A stretch of 64,000 nucleotides of DNA, from assembly GCA_018806915.1 (NCBI GenBank), contig JAGKQI010000093.1, positions 1,364,001 through 1,428,000 on the forward strand. The letters are read 5' to 3'. Of this stretch, positions 41,450 through 56,400 are shown piece by piece (position 1 is the stretch's first letter; the number at the start of each line of letters is the position of its first letter). Origin of the DNA: Phytophthora colocasiae. Taxonomy: Eukaryota > Oomycota > Peronosporomycetes > Peronosporales > Peronosporaceae. A program made the translations under genes and the position numbers. Below the pieces are notes generated by a model. It made no database searches, was not told the DNA's origin, and saw nothing but the letters and a program-made list of their open reading frames with translations.

Positions 41450-44400
41450 GTGAGAGACGTCCCGACCAGTATGAGAGGATATGACTGGGTTATCGGGGTG
41501 TGGAGACTGCTGCTCAGCTTGGGACTGGTACTTTTCGCAGTTGAAGCCGAGTTCTTCACGCCAGAGGACGTCCCCGGTCCACCTGAAAAGATTCTGGTGT
41601 CGCCTGCAAGTGACTCGTCCATTCGTGTGCAGTTCCTCCCACCGTTGAATGTCAAGCCTGAAGGAGTTAATGGAGCTCCTGTACTCGGTTACAAAGTGGA
41701 GGTGGCACGTCGCGTGGATGAGGTGCAGACGTTCTCGGTGGCAGCCACTGGCCCCATCTTAGCGGGTGGCTACAAGCTCATATTTAAGAATGATTTAGGT
41801 ACTGAGACGACGTCGTGTATCTCGTGGGATGCTAGTGAAGTGGAGTTTGAAATGGCGTTGGAGGAACTGCCCAATGTGGACAGTGTCGGGGTCTCGAGGT
41901 CGTCCTACAGTGCAACGAAGAACGGATACGTGTATACTGTGACGTTCGATGGCGCGTATCTGGTCAGTGGAGCGCAGACAAACTTACTGAAAGGAGACAC
42001 GACTGGATGTCAAGCAGTTCAGCCTCCAAACAGAATGTTGTCGTTTGAACCTGCACGTGTTACAGCAGGCGTGTCTGGATTTTATCCGGAGGTGTGGGAG
42101 ATTGTGTCGACTGATACTTCTAACGCACAGGTGCTGGGAGGGACGTTTGATTTATCTGTAGGATTCGAGGGAGAGTGGGTGGGGCTGACGAACCCTGCTG
42201 TCACAGCTACGATTGCTGCTGGCTCAAGAACTGCGACAACGAGTTCGTCAATGCTGGGACGCGTGAATCGTGGAGATAGAGTGAGAATTAATGGAGAAGT
42301 GTTCAAAGTTCACCTCACGGCCCCGTTTACAGACAAGCTGCTACCGCTTGATTCATATCATGTTCATGGAGTTAGTGCAGTTGGTGGTGCTGCAATTGAG
42401 GTGATGGATACGGCACTGGGGAACGTGCAAGTTGAAAATGGACAAACAGCAGTGACTACCTCTGGTGACTTCTCAGGTCGCATTGGAACTGGAGACCAAA
42501 TCCGGATTGGTAGCCATTACGTGGAAGTGGGGACGGTAGTTTCTGGCACCGTGACACTGAAAAGTGGGTGGACTGGGGGCACAGCACTGCACGTTACAGC
42601 GTTCGCGCGGAAGAAGACAACACTGAATGCAAATGCTGAGGCTACTGAGATGAAGCGAGCTTTAAGTTCATTGCCCGGGGTTGGATCCGTTGATGTGTCT
42701 CGTGTGGGACCTACGAATTCGAACGGCTATCGTTGGTATATCACCTTCCAGTCGCTTGACAACGTGAATCTTCGTGTGGACAAAAAGATAGGAACACCAT
42801 ACTTTATTGACGTGTATGGTGATACCTGTAGCAACTGCGGAGTTACAGCAACTATTGTGCAGGATGATACCCAAGTAACTACTTTTAGAGAGATCAAAGG
42901 CGACTACGCAGCCAGTGCCGTAGTGGCTACACAAGAAGTTGGAGGGGTGATTGCAGAAGTGCAGGCTATCTCTACGAAAGCAAGCGCCGACGACATCAGC
43001 GGCTCATTTACAATTAGCTTCCAGTCTGTGGGCGAAGCAGTGATCAACTTTGATGATACAGCAGCCGATGTTCGAACGAAGCTACAAAGCCTATCCACGA
43101 TAGGAAGGTTGAATGTCATCCGAACGGCAAATGCAGACTTTGGAGCGACGTGGACGATCACTTTTCTGTCAAATTTGGGTGATTTACGACTACTTTCGGT
43201 GGACGATCAGACTTTACTTAAAGGGACGGGAGTGGATGTGGTTGTTCAGGAAGTTGTGAAAGGTGTTGATGCTGCTTTTGAGACAATCATTGAGGGACTT
43301 GATCCAGGCCAAGATTACTACGTACGAGCATTTGCTCGAAATGAGAATGGGTATGGTACGAGTACCACTGATTTACAGCAGCGCGGACGAGGTGCTTTGC
43401 CTCTCTTAACGACAGTAGGGACGTCTCCTGACCCACCAGGTATAAATGGAATGTGGCCTCTATCTGGTTCCCAAATGGAGCTTCGTCTCTCCGCCCCCGT
43501 TGATCATGGCGACCCAATCTCGAAGTACGTGCTTGAGTACGCTGTTGGTGATACGTTTGGAACAGTTGCGACCAAGAAACTATTCATCTACAGTTCTATC
43601 GAAAACGACATCATTGGAACCTTTCGCCTGCAGTACGGAGACGATATCTCGGCGATGCTCTCGGTGCACACAACCGCTTCATCTTTACGAAGTGCGCTCA
43701 ACAGTCTTTTTTCCATACGACCTGTATCCATTACTCGTGGATTGTACGTGGTCACAGACGGCCCTGGAGTGAGCTTTTCAGTAGCAAATAAACGTGTCGT
43801 AACCCCAGTATTGACTGCTACTCAATGCAAGATGCTCGAGAAAGGAGTGCGCATTGAGGTGGGAGACAAAAGCTTTACTGTGCTAGTCCAACCTGTAGAA
43901 GGAGCCACAGCCATTGATGTGGAACCAGGAGACGGGGTGGTGGGTCTTGGTAACGTGGGTGTGGTGAAAATCGACGACTCAGGAAACCAGCGTGGGCCTT
44001 ATGGGTACCAGTGGACAATCTCTTTCGACAACGACGTTGGTGATATTGCAGATAGCAAACACCCCGGACTACAGGTGATTTCTTCGCTAACTTCCGTTTC
44101 TACTGGTTCGACCGTAACTAGCGGCATCAAAGCTGGAGTAGCCGCTATCCCACCAGCTCACTATGGATACTTTGAGATCAATAATGATGATAATGTGTGC
44201 GATACCTACGTCGTGGGAGCACCTTCTGCTGTCCAGGTAGTCCGACTGTTTGCATCAACGACGGTAACTGCAGGCACGTTCCAACTCAAACTAGGAAGTG
44301 AAACAACGGGCTGTATCACCCTGGGAAAACTAGGCACACCAAGTAATATGAAGAAGAGCCTGGAAGATCTCAATCTCGTGTCCAAGGTGACTGTGGAAGA

Positions 44401-47400
44401 GGTGCGCGCGTTCAAGGTGTCTGTGTTGTTTGGATCACCGAAATCAAAAGTGACAGATTACAGCAATGGCATTCTTACAATTGTCAGTACAGACACTTCA
44501 GTGCAGCCGAATGATGGCCTCACCGCTGACCAAGTTGCCATTCTTCTGAAGGACTCAATCATTCAGGTGAGTCGAAACCCCAACGATTTTACGAGACATT
44601 CGTGCGAGTTTGTTATTGGCGCAACTCCAAGTGTTGGAGCCAAACAAATTTCTGTGACTGAGGTTGGGTCGTGCAGTGCCTTTCAGAACGAAGCTCGTTC
44701 GGTGAAGATTTTGGACTTTCACGACTACAATGTACGCTTTTGGGGTCATTACCCGACGGGGGAGTGGCCAACACTTCAGTTTGATCCCATTGCTTTTGGA
44801 ACAGGAACAGGTACTGGAAGTTGTGCAGCATGGGCACCTTCGGGCCTTAAAATATACGGGCAGATCCACTCGGTCAAGTACGAGGGGACCTGTTCAAAAG
44901 GCCAAGCTGGAATTCAAACGATTCTAGCAGATGGGTCAAGTACTATTGGAGGGACCTTCACACTGTCATATCTAGGGAAAGTGACCCCACCGTTGTCTTT
45001 CAGAGATACAGGTGCAGCAGAAATGCGAGACGCTATTGACTTGATTACCGCACCCGGTACTGTGGACGTGAGTGTAAGTCAGTACGGCAATTATGGCAGA
45101 GCGTGGCACGTAACGTTCGTGCGGATAGGAGACGACGACCAAGACGCCATCTTCATCCAACATTCACGTCTTACTGGACAAAATGCGCTGATAAGTGTCT
45201 ACCCGACGGTCACAGTATTCACGGATGCCAAGAAAGGTGATATCAGCGGTTCATTTCGACTGACAATCAACGGTGAAACTACAGAGGCAATTGGATATTC
45301 TGCTACACATATGAAGGTGACGCAGGAGCTACAAAAACTCTCAGTTGTGGACTCGGTTGTAGCGCTTGGAGCAGTGTCTGCAGGGGATATTGGAGTCTAT
45401 GCTTTGGAACTGAAGGCGGACGCTACGGGAAGCAGCCTACTCAACGTTAAGTTGGACGGCTTTACTATTGACCCAACTAAGTTCCTCGCGGTTGGTGACA
45501 CTCTGAAAGTCGGAAACAGTTTTTCTACTACCATTCAGTCTTTAACTCCTGATGTCATTACGATGTTCGACTCCGTTGGATCTACGCCAATTCTGAATGC
45601 CGATATCTACGTCGGACAGATTACCAAGCAAACGAAACCTTTGCCCGGATTTGTTGGGATTTCCCCTCTAATGCGAGTGCTTGCCGTGTCGAAAGGACAG
45701 AAAAGGTTCCAATTACCTGCAGATCATGGGCTCAGTAGCACTCCTCCAAATAACGTTTTCTACATTGCTGGTACAACGTTCACGGTGGCAAGTGTTTCCG
45801 GGGTGGAAGTAACGACGAATCAAGTTTACCAGGGAGAAAGCGTCGTTGGAGGGTATCCGAAAGTGTATCTCTTCGATAATGTACTTCATACGACAGAGAA
45901 TTTATTAAACCTCGTCGAGGTTGGTGATCATTTGTGGATTCCTTCTGTGTCTGCTGATATGAACAAGTATCAGGTTTCGGCCATCACAGAGAGGTCGATC
46001 AGTGTGATCGGGAGCTTTACAGATACCGTTACAAGAACGCGCGCGTATCACATTTCCAATGGACGGAGGTGGAGCTTAGTGTTCCGTTCATACGATGGAG
46101 TTTTGGACAGCGTTGACGCTTTTCCAGAGCACGACTGGCGAGGCACAGAGGCTCGCATTGGCACTAGAAGTCCGAAAGCTGTCGCTCCTAACGTGATTAA
46201 CGTGGGGAACCCTGCGTCTACTCAAACAGTTCGTCTAAAAGTAACGAATATCGGTGTCGCAACGACGTACACGTTAAGCTTCGCCAACGAAGCTGTTTTG
46301 AATCCTGGCACGAGAACGACGCGAGATATCCCATGGGATACAATTAACGCTAATTTGAAGGCAGCCCTCGAGAGTCTCGATAGTGTGGATGGTGTCACTG
46401 TTGTATCGATGGTGCGTGGTGGTATTGTCATCCACACGATTTCGTTTTGGGGGACTTACCCGATGAAGAAGTTACCCCTACTTGTGGTTACACCCGCCAC
46501 GAACAATCTAAATGCCTATATTTGGGGTAATGATGCTGTGGCGGAGACGAAGCAAGGTAACTTGATTCTTGAAAACAGCCAGAACTATGCCTTTCGTATC
46601 TTTGCCGAAAATTCCAAAGGAGTTAGCGACGCGGTGTCGGTTTTTCAGGCCCAGACAGCGGCAAGTTCAGTGATTCCGACCCCACCTACTGGTGTGACAT
46701 TAGGGGAATATCATGGGCCTACTTGGTTATCAATCAATTATTGGGCACCACTTTATTCTGGAGGGGCAAGGGTGACCATGTACCGCATAGAATGGGATTC
46801 TACGCCAATTTTTAACGGTTCCAGTATTGACTACGATGTTGCAAGTATTCAGGAAAAAATCGAGGTACAACAAGTGACTACCATCTACCGCAGCTCTGTA
46901 GGTGCTGGTGGCACATTTACACTATCATGGGGTGGTCATATCACTTCTGCACTACCGTTTGACTGTAGCGTGGCGACTATGACGGACGCACTTGCTTTCA
47001 TAACAGATACTTTGGATATCGCAGTTGACCCTGTGAAGATAACCCGAGCCCGAGTATCGTGGGGCTATACGTGGAAGATAACATTCTTACACAACCCGGG
47101 GGATTTGGCGCTCCTAGTCGCAGATGGAACTCAACTAACAGGTGACTTCCCTCGAATTCGAGTTACTGAGGTTGTTCAAGGCTTTGCCGATTTGGCAATT
47201 GGCGACTTCACACACGAGGTACAAGAAGTTTATACTGATGGTGTTTCGGCAGTGGGTGGCTATTTCACTTTGATGTTTAACGGAAAAACCACGGGGGGAA
47301 TTCAATTTGATGCGTCGGCACTGGAAATGCAAGCTGCACTACAAACGACAACGACGTCCTATTCTATTAAGGTCACCAAGGCACCACGGAACGCAGCGAT

Positions 47401-50400
47401 TAACACGGCCATTTGGAGTGTCACATTTGCCTACCTTCGAGGGGAGGAAATGGTTGGAGCCGGTAATATCTTTACGATGACAGCGGATTCGTATCTCACA
47501 GGCACAAGCGCTGTTGTGCAAGTCACGAACAAAGTGGTAGGCTCGGATCCTTTCCGCTTTTCGATAACCTCTCTCCGCCCAGGCGTAAGATATTATGCAC
47601 ACGTCATGGCTTACAATGCCGATGGTTTTGGGTCTGCAACTTCACCGCTTTCAAGTGCTGTTACCTGCGGGCAACCGCAACCGCCGCAGTCTGTGGTCGC
47701 GACCGTTGTGGATGGGACAACATTATCGGTTAGCTGGGAAGAGAGCGGTGCTGCTGGAAATTTATGCAGTGTAGACAAGTACAAGGTTGAATGGTACCGC
47801 CAAGAAGGCATTCAAGAGCAGCAGACCATCACAACCTCCGCTGGGAAGGGACTTCCAGACATTCAACGCCTGATGAACTTTGCCGATTCAAGAACGCTGA
47901 GCGGATTCTTCAAACTTTCATTCGGTGGAGAACGAACAGAAAATCTTCTCTGGAATGCCGAGGCAATCGGGCAGAACTCGGTGAAGGAGCGTCTGGAGCG
48001 ACTATCTACAATTGGAACAGTTGATGTTACAAGAAAGGAGTCAACGCGAGTAACTGGTTTGTTTGTGACGGTATCAGGGAAGACAGTCACGCGCCACTCC
48101 CTGTCCACCTCCTCCGTAGCAGATACGAAGCTAGTTAAGGACGACACAATCTGGATTGCAGGGAACAAGCGCACAATTATGACTCCAGTGGCTGCTGGAG
48201 ACACAACTCTTACCATTGATACAGATCTCGAAGTTACAGTTCCTGTACCAGTGTTTAAGAGTGCCTATGGTTACGTGTGGGAAATTACATTCCTGGCGGG
48301 ACATGTTGGGCCGCAAGAACTCATCCAAGTTGCCCCGAGTGATAGCTGGACCGGCAACAATCCTGGTATTCTCGTCGATTCCATTCAGAAGGGTCTTCAA
48401 CCGATTAGTGGGACGTTCCAAGTCGCATTTTCGAGCGGAGGACTGTCAGATTCCACCCCACCTTTGCCTCATAACATTTCGTCCTTCGACATGCAGACTG
48501 CACTCGAAAGTTTGATTACGATTGGAACTGTAAATGTGACCAGATCTGCTAACGGATATGGATACAACTGGGTTGTCACTTTCCTGTCGGAGTCTAAGAA
48601 TGACTTGTCGCTGTTGAGCGTCGATGGAACAGCGCTTCAAGGACCAGGTGCACGTGTGCTTTCCGCACAGACATTTTCAGGCACACAACCAGCGTTTTAC
48701 TGCGAGAAAAATGGATTAGCAGGGTCCGCTGCTGAAATTACAGTTCCCGGAAAGCTTCGTTACGCTATTCAAGGCCTAAAGACAGGGCAAAAATATGCTA
48801 TTCGTGTTCGAGCGCATAATGGTGAAGGGTATGGCAATGCAGCAAGTATCAGTCCTGCGTTTCAAATTCCAAGAACGACACCGTCTGCCCCGCTAAATGT
48901 CGAGTTATTGGTTCTGTCGAGTAAGTCTATCAAACTTCGGTGGAATGCTCCATCAAATGACGGTGGAACGGCAATCTTGGGCTACCGCATTCAATGGGAC
49001 ACAGCAAATACTTTTCCGAATGTGAATACTCCCAATTACGACTACCAAACGATGGTAAAAGTGAATACTGCTGATACTGGAACTTACTTTTACAACATCA
49101 ACACGCCGGTTTTGATGACGTACTACGTTCGCATCCTCGCTTTTAATGATCAAGGAGATGGTTCTTACGTAACTCCCGTCCCCAATTACGCCAGACCGAT
49201 CGATCGCACACCAGGCCGACCCGAAGACGCAATTGCGACAGCTCTTTCAAGTTATGCGATCTTGGTCGAGTGGAAATCGTCTTCAGTTGACAAGTTTTAC
49301 TATGGCGGTGATGGTGGCCTTCCAATCACACAGTATATGGTCGAGTGGGACACTTCTCCAGCTTTCGATTCGCCTGCAGCCTTTGGTCTTGTGGATGGCA
49401 CAAAACGCTCTTTCATTATTGGTGGTGACGATGCAATTACAGGCGTCCGATCTGATATTTTGGTTGCCGGGTCATCCTACAACATTCGAGTTACTGCATT
49501 TAACGCAAAAGGCTCTGGCCCTCCTCGGCGCACTGTCCCGTCATCAGTCGTTGTTACTAACCAGCCTCCAAGTGCACCACAAGGCCTGACGCTCAGTGTT
49601 GCATCAGCAACATCCGTTAAAGCGGAGTGGTCGAACCCGTTGTTTGATGGCGGATCTAGCTTGAAATTGTATCGACTTGAGTGGGACGAACAAGAAGACT
49701 TTGCAAGTGGGCAAACTTCTACTGCTACGATTCCGATTGTGCGAGAAATGCAGTCTGTGGCCATTGAGAGCGATGTTGTGAATGAAGAGCAGTTTGTGGA
49801 TGTGACAGTGGAAGTTGTGAATGAGGAACAAGAAGTCCGAAGCACCTTTGCTGGTATTGATGAAGTTCAAGTGATTAAAACGACGAACGACGTGGTTAAA
49901 GATGAAGTGCAACAGATTGTGACGACAGCCAATGATCTCGACGAAATTCAGGCGCTAACTTTGTCTGATGATGATATTGACGAAATCCAGGCAATCCGTA
50001 CAGCAGTAACAGAAAGCTTTGAAGTTCAGACTATTACTGTTGGGGTGACGCGCGTCTTTGAAGTTCAAACTCTATCGATCACGCTGACAGGTACAGCAGG
50101 GGATGTGACGAAAGTCGATAGTAGTCCAAGTGCTTCTACGTTTTATCTTACGTTCGACAGCACCGGTTGTACCTTTTGCTTGGAAACCATGAAATACAGC
50201 GCCACTACGGATACCTTGATCCCATCACTAACAGACACAGATAATATCCGTGCAGCAGCCTTTGTGGAAACTAAGCTGGAAGACCTCAACAATATTGATG
50301 ATGTGATAGTGACCCGAGATACAACGTCAACTGGAACTGCTGATATCGCGTACACTTACTCAATCACTTTTAAGGGCAATGATGTGGGCGGGGACGTACC

Positions 50401-53400
50401 CCTGTTAACTACTAGCGGGACAATTATTGTCAATAATGCTGCTATCACCAGCGGCATTCCACCTACGACGTCACAAATTACTCAGGGGAACGAGCCTATC
50501 TACAGTTCTACCGTGTCAACCAATTCTGTCTTCTCGGTTACGTACACGTGTGAGTCGTATTCAAACCCTAAAAAAGACACGACATTTAGTGATGCTTGTG
50601 TGCCTACAACCCAGCTATGTGCTTTATGCGTGACAACTTTCGATGGGTCGAAGTTTACTCTCGCAACTGGGACGAACATTCAATTGGCGAAGGGAATGAA
50701 ACTGATGGCTGGTGTTTGCTCCTTCGAAGTGAACACATTCTTATCAAATGAGATAACGATTGCAACCGATGACCCTGGGGCTCTATGTAGCACGTTTTCT
50801 GGTGTTACACTCTCGTTGTATATGGCTCCTCAGCGCGTCATCTCTAATATTCCGGTGAAGCAATCGGCAACTGTAGCACTGAGTGCAAACGACGTGCAAA
50901 ACATGCTTAAGGATGTAATTGATGAAGTAACGACTCAGCGCAACTTTTTTGTGACTCCAGCTTTTGTCGGTGCAGCGTACTCTGTGACTTTTACAAAGCA
51001 GTCCGGGAAAATCCCGATGCTAGAGTGTGACGCGTCTGGTATTGTTCCCATTGTACAAGGTTCTACTGGCACACCAGTGTGCTCTGTGACACGAACAGCC
51101 CCTGGGAGCATGCTCACGGGAACGTTCAAGGTTGGTTTGATCAGTCAGGATGACACCGATCCTACAAATGCCGGGGCTTCGTATACCACCCCCACTGCAT
51201 ACAGTGCTGCAATTCCGTGGGATGCGACAGGATTGGAGATGGAAACGTTGTTGGAAGCTGTGGATACTCAGACTGGGAAGCTAATCTTTGGAACTGTCAG
51301 TGTGAGCAGGACCCCGTACTACGCCACTGGAAACAAATGGTCTGGAGGTTTCACATGGGAGATTACATTTACGAGTCGAGGTTGGGATATCCCCATTATA
51401 AAAGTTGACGGCGCAGGATTGAAAAGCTCTGTCACAGACAGCAATACGGGTACTCAAATCTCTGCTGGAGATAAAACGTCATGTTTCACAAACCCAGTCG
51501 CCGCGTGTCGTGATGGAAACCAAGTGGGAGGAACAATAACGTTTACATTTCGTGGAGTGACAGACACGTGCACTATCGGCATCGATACATCTTTGGCTAA
51601 CTTGCGTGGAAATCCCATTGGAAGCGATGTGCCTGATACGCAATTGCAAAACTTTTTTGTAAACAAACTTAAAATACCGACCATTACCGTCACCCGTTCC
51701 CCAGCCTCTCAAGCACGGGGTTTTACTTGGAGCATTACGTTTATTGACGACAGTACAGGTGGTGATGTTGAGGACCTCTCTTTTGTTACAGCTTTGGTTT
51801 CTAACAGCAATAATGGGCGGACTTCACTAGCTGAGCCTCGCAAGGGCAACCAACTCGCTGGTTCTTTCCAACTTGAGTTTAATGGTGAATCCACAGGTCC
51901 CATCCTGGCTGGAGCAGAAGCATCAGACATGCAATCTCAATTGAATAGCTTACGCACAATTAAACCCAGCAGTGTGACTGTCAGCCGGTCATTGACGAAT
52001 GCCCAGGTAAAAGGCTACACGTGGTTAATTACTTTTCATTCGTCAATATGGGTGGATCCTACCCGTGATCATTCACAAGGAATCGACGGCAACTGGAAAG
52101 GGGCAGCAGCAGCGTGGGGTGACGTATGGGAGTCTGGATATTCAAAAGCATGGGGTCGCCAAGTCGGTCCTACATCCCTATTAGTTTGCAACAAAAACAG
52201 CCTTGTTACTACGGATGGGACTCAAAAATGTGAACCCAGCCAGGTTTCTCCCGGTGTGGCTCCTATAGGTGGATCGTTTTCTATTAAATTTGATACGAGG
52301 CAGTCGCCCCACTTGGCTGTGCAGTCTGTGGAAACGAGTGACCCAATCGCACATGACGCGTTTGCAACGAAAGAGGAGAGTGGATTTACTGGCACATCCG
52401 TGGAGGAGATTCTCGAGAAAATGACGAATATTGGTGACGTCGAAGTTTCTAGAAACACGGTGAATATGGCTACTGGGGGATATGAGTGGACAGTGACTTT
52501 CCTAAGAGATGCCAATGACCCACAGCACCAGCGCCGTTGTGAGCAGTTGGAAACACTGGTCGACGGGACTATGGTATGCAACTCGCCGGGTAATGTCCCG
52601 CAGATGACTACAGTCGAAATGAGCCTGATAGGCTCAAATCCTCATGCCGATGTTACTACAAGTGATGAGGGAGCTATTTTACGGGGGGACTTCACCGACT
52701 TCAAGGTGCAGGGCGACGCTGGTGTAGCACAAAGATACAAAGTCAGTGTGACGTGTTCGAACGCAGCAGGTACTCCTTGTACAGTGACAACCTTTATGAT
52801 CCGCTCAGGAGCCAGTACTATTCGAAATAGTCTTCTTGCTGGTGATCGCTTCATTGTGGATGGATTGACAACCTGTGTCTTTGAGGTTGTTGATGTTGAT
52901 ACCGGACTTACGACTCCTACAAAAATCACTGTCAAATCACTGACTTGCGGTGCTTTAAACGTGGATAACACTGCGTCATCTTCGGGTTTATTATCGTTAG
53001 GTTTGTCCATTCTCATCCCTTGGAATGGCGAAGAGAACTTGGTTAAGCGAGTATTAGAAGCAGCAGCTACAGAGGCAGGACGAAAAGTTAGTGTTAAAAA
53101 GTCTGTGCACGGGAAGTACGGCGATATTTCTTGGCTTGTTCACTTCATTTCGAACCCGACGTACACGCCATTGGGTGCTGGGAATCTGCCACCAATCGAC
53201 ACCACTTTCAAGCCCGAGACGATATTGATCACAAATCCAATTAGCGTTGCCGAGGTAACCCCTGGTTCGGATGGTCTAAGCGGATCATTTTTACTGGATT
53301 TTCACTCATCTTTCGGACCTCGTGATATGGCTTTTAACGAAGATCCCGTTCGTATGGAACGGAAGCTCAACGAGATGGACACCATTGGTAGAGTATCGGT

Positions 53401-56400
53401 AGAGAGGTTTGAATACCCTTCAGAAGCCACTGGGTGCACGGATACGTTGTGTTCCGGTGGTTGGGATAATCTACCAGTTGATAATACAGGGACTCGAGGA
53501 GGATACCGTTGGCGGATTCGATTCCTGCGCGTAACCGGTGAGTACGAAGGCTTTACGTTCCCACCCGGTAGTGGCAATCTGGATGAGTTTTTGGTGGATT
53601 ACTTGACCTCTCTGAAAGGAAATGGTGCGGCAGTGGTAGCCTACACAAACACAGCGGGTTCTTCTCCAATCTTGGGTACTTTCAAGCTCGGCACTCCGAC
53701 TGCACAGACTCCTGCGCTCTTGTACTCAGCATCAGCTGAAACTCTCAAGCAGGGTATAGAAGCAATGGATTTGTTTGGCGAAGTGGATGTCACTCAGAGC
53801 TACTTGCTAACTCAGAAGATTCCTGGTGTTACGGCAGACATCGCGAGAGACTCGGGTACAGCAACAGTAAGAGGCGTTGGGGATATTCGACAGTATCTTT
53901 CCCCTACAGACGTCGTCCGCTTTGGATCGTCTTCTGCAGATAACTTTGTTGGGTCAAATGGCGACGCACCTTTCACGGGGTCGAGAGAGACGTCAATCGT
54001 GACTGTGAGTGCATTATCCCCGATTGTTGTGGCGTCAACCACATCTGCTACCAAGTTACTGTATCCTGGAGTGCAACTGCGAATCGATGGCCTCCCGTAC
54101 GATGTTCAGCGTTCAGGACATGAGATTCAATCGATATTGGTGTCGATACCCTCAAGCTCCAGCCAAAGTGACACTTTTTACTCACTCAAGCTTTCTCGAG
54201 CTGGTATTACGTATGGCTCAACGGCGTGCTTTGCGCTGAGTGCTTCAAGTGACAATGTGCAAAGTGAATTATTACAGCTGGTTCGTGGAAAAAATCCACA
54301 AGCTCCCTCAGATTCTGTGCAGGTGTCTCGTTCGTCGCCTATGACCACAGCAACAACGACGGGATATGTTTATTCGGTCTACTTTTTCGGCGACGCAGTT
54401 GCGGGAGACGTGGCGAAGCTACAAAAGGCGTCAAGTGATCCTACGGGTACTCCGTGTACAGGTGTAACTGGCGGTACAGTCACAATAAACGTAGTGGCCC
54501 ATGGAGGGAACTTGCCCCATCAACGATTGTCCTTGGCCACAGACTCTGGTCAAGTTATTGATTCGAACGGATATTTCAAGATGTCGTTGGATGGCGAAGA
54601 AACTGATTGCATCCTTTGGGGTGCATCGGCGAGCGACGTGGAGAATGCAGTTGAAAGCAAGTTGAAAACTGGGAACGTTATTGTTACGCGGCAGGGTGGT
54701 GGAATTTCGCAAACGGAGATCCAGAGACTTCGAATGACAGCCGATGCAGAGGTTACGACAGGAAGCATAGGATTTTTCCGCTTGCAGTTTACCTATGCAG
54801 GCAAAACTGCTGCAACCAACAGTATAAGTTATGGGGTGTCTGCCACAAAACTTCAGACTGAGCTCAATAGTTTGAGTAATCTCGGTTTCACTGTGGATCA
54901 CATTAATGTTACGCGGGATGGCGATGGGTCTTCGACTTGGGGATTCGGCTACGAGTACCTGATCAATTTCCGAGGCCCGAGTTCTGGTGGATACAGCCCT
55001 GTTGTTGGTGATGTACCCTTGCTGGAAATTGTCAACTTGGGTCAGTCGTCAACAGCGACTGGTGGCCATCCTGCCTTGATCATTGAAACTGTTCGAGAAG
55101 GATCATCTGGATACGTCTATGATATCTTCTTTTTGGACTATACGAAGTCTGCAACAATACCGACAATGGGTTTACGACATGAAGGACAAGGGGTCACATC
55201 TACATGTACTACTGGGTGGATTCAGAATGGCGGAAGTGTTCGTGGAGCATTAATTGAGTCTATTGAAAGTGGGGGTAGCAGTGAGATTCAAATCCTGACG
55301 GTTTACAACAAGGATGCAGTAGGAACATTTCTGCTCACGTTTCAAGGTCAAACAACTCGCTGTCTACCTTTCAGCTCGGATGCTTCAGCTCTACAAAATG
55401 AATTGAACGTGTTAACGACTATTGATGTTGATGGGGTATCCGTATCGAGGGATATCGATATGAATAAGGTTCCTAACGGATATATTCACCGCATTACCTT
55501 TGTCGGAGACCTCGTAACGGGTAATGTCCCGTTGCTAATAGTGCAAGAAGCCAGCACTACTTGCACTAATGTTCAAGTAACGACGAAAGCAATGGTGACT
55601 CTTGATGTTGACGGTGGACAAAACTCCGGAGCGTTTGCGTTGACAAGTTACTACAACGGTGAAGCTCCAGGCGTTCCACATGTTGCATACACTATTTCGC
55701 AGCAGTTTAGCGTCATGAGTGAGCAGTTTGAGGTTCAAAAGTTGGAAATTTCGAATCCAAGCAGCACAGGCGCAACCTATAAGCTTACGATCAAATCTCA
55801 ATTGACGTCGGCTATTCCATGGGACGCCTCTGAGAGTGTCTTGGAGACAGCCCTTGCTGCTACGGGAACAGTAACTACTGGAGATGTTACTGTTACTCGA
55901 CGATTGGTTTCGAATGGCTTTGTCTACATAATTTACTTTAGTGGAGAATCTGTCACTGGGAACCTCGATCCTCTTGTACCTGGAAGTCTTTCGGGCTTGA
56001 GTACGGGTGATGTCCTTGTATCCACCATCCGCGACGGCGTGGATGGAGCACCCCCGTTTACGAAAAACACTATACCATTGGCTTCATTATCCGACGCCAC
56101 TGCGGCCTCAGCATATCGAGCGACCGCCACCAGTCTTGATGTCTTCAAAGTGAATGGTCGCCTTTGGACAGTTAAGTTCAAGTCTTCATTGGGGAATATA
56201 CCGAAACTCGGCAAGCAAACGGATGCACTCTCAGCAGGAACACTGACCGTCACGGACAATTTTATCCCAGGATCTGCTTCAAACTCGTACGTGATCCCGA
56301 ATCTGGTGGCGGGTATCATCTACTATGTCCACGTTGCTGCTATGACAGATATCGGCACTGGTCAATTCTCAGCTTTGGGTTCAATTATGCCGAGCGGTAC

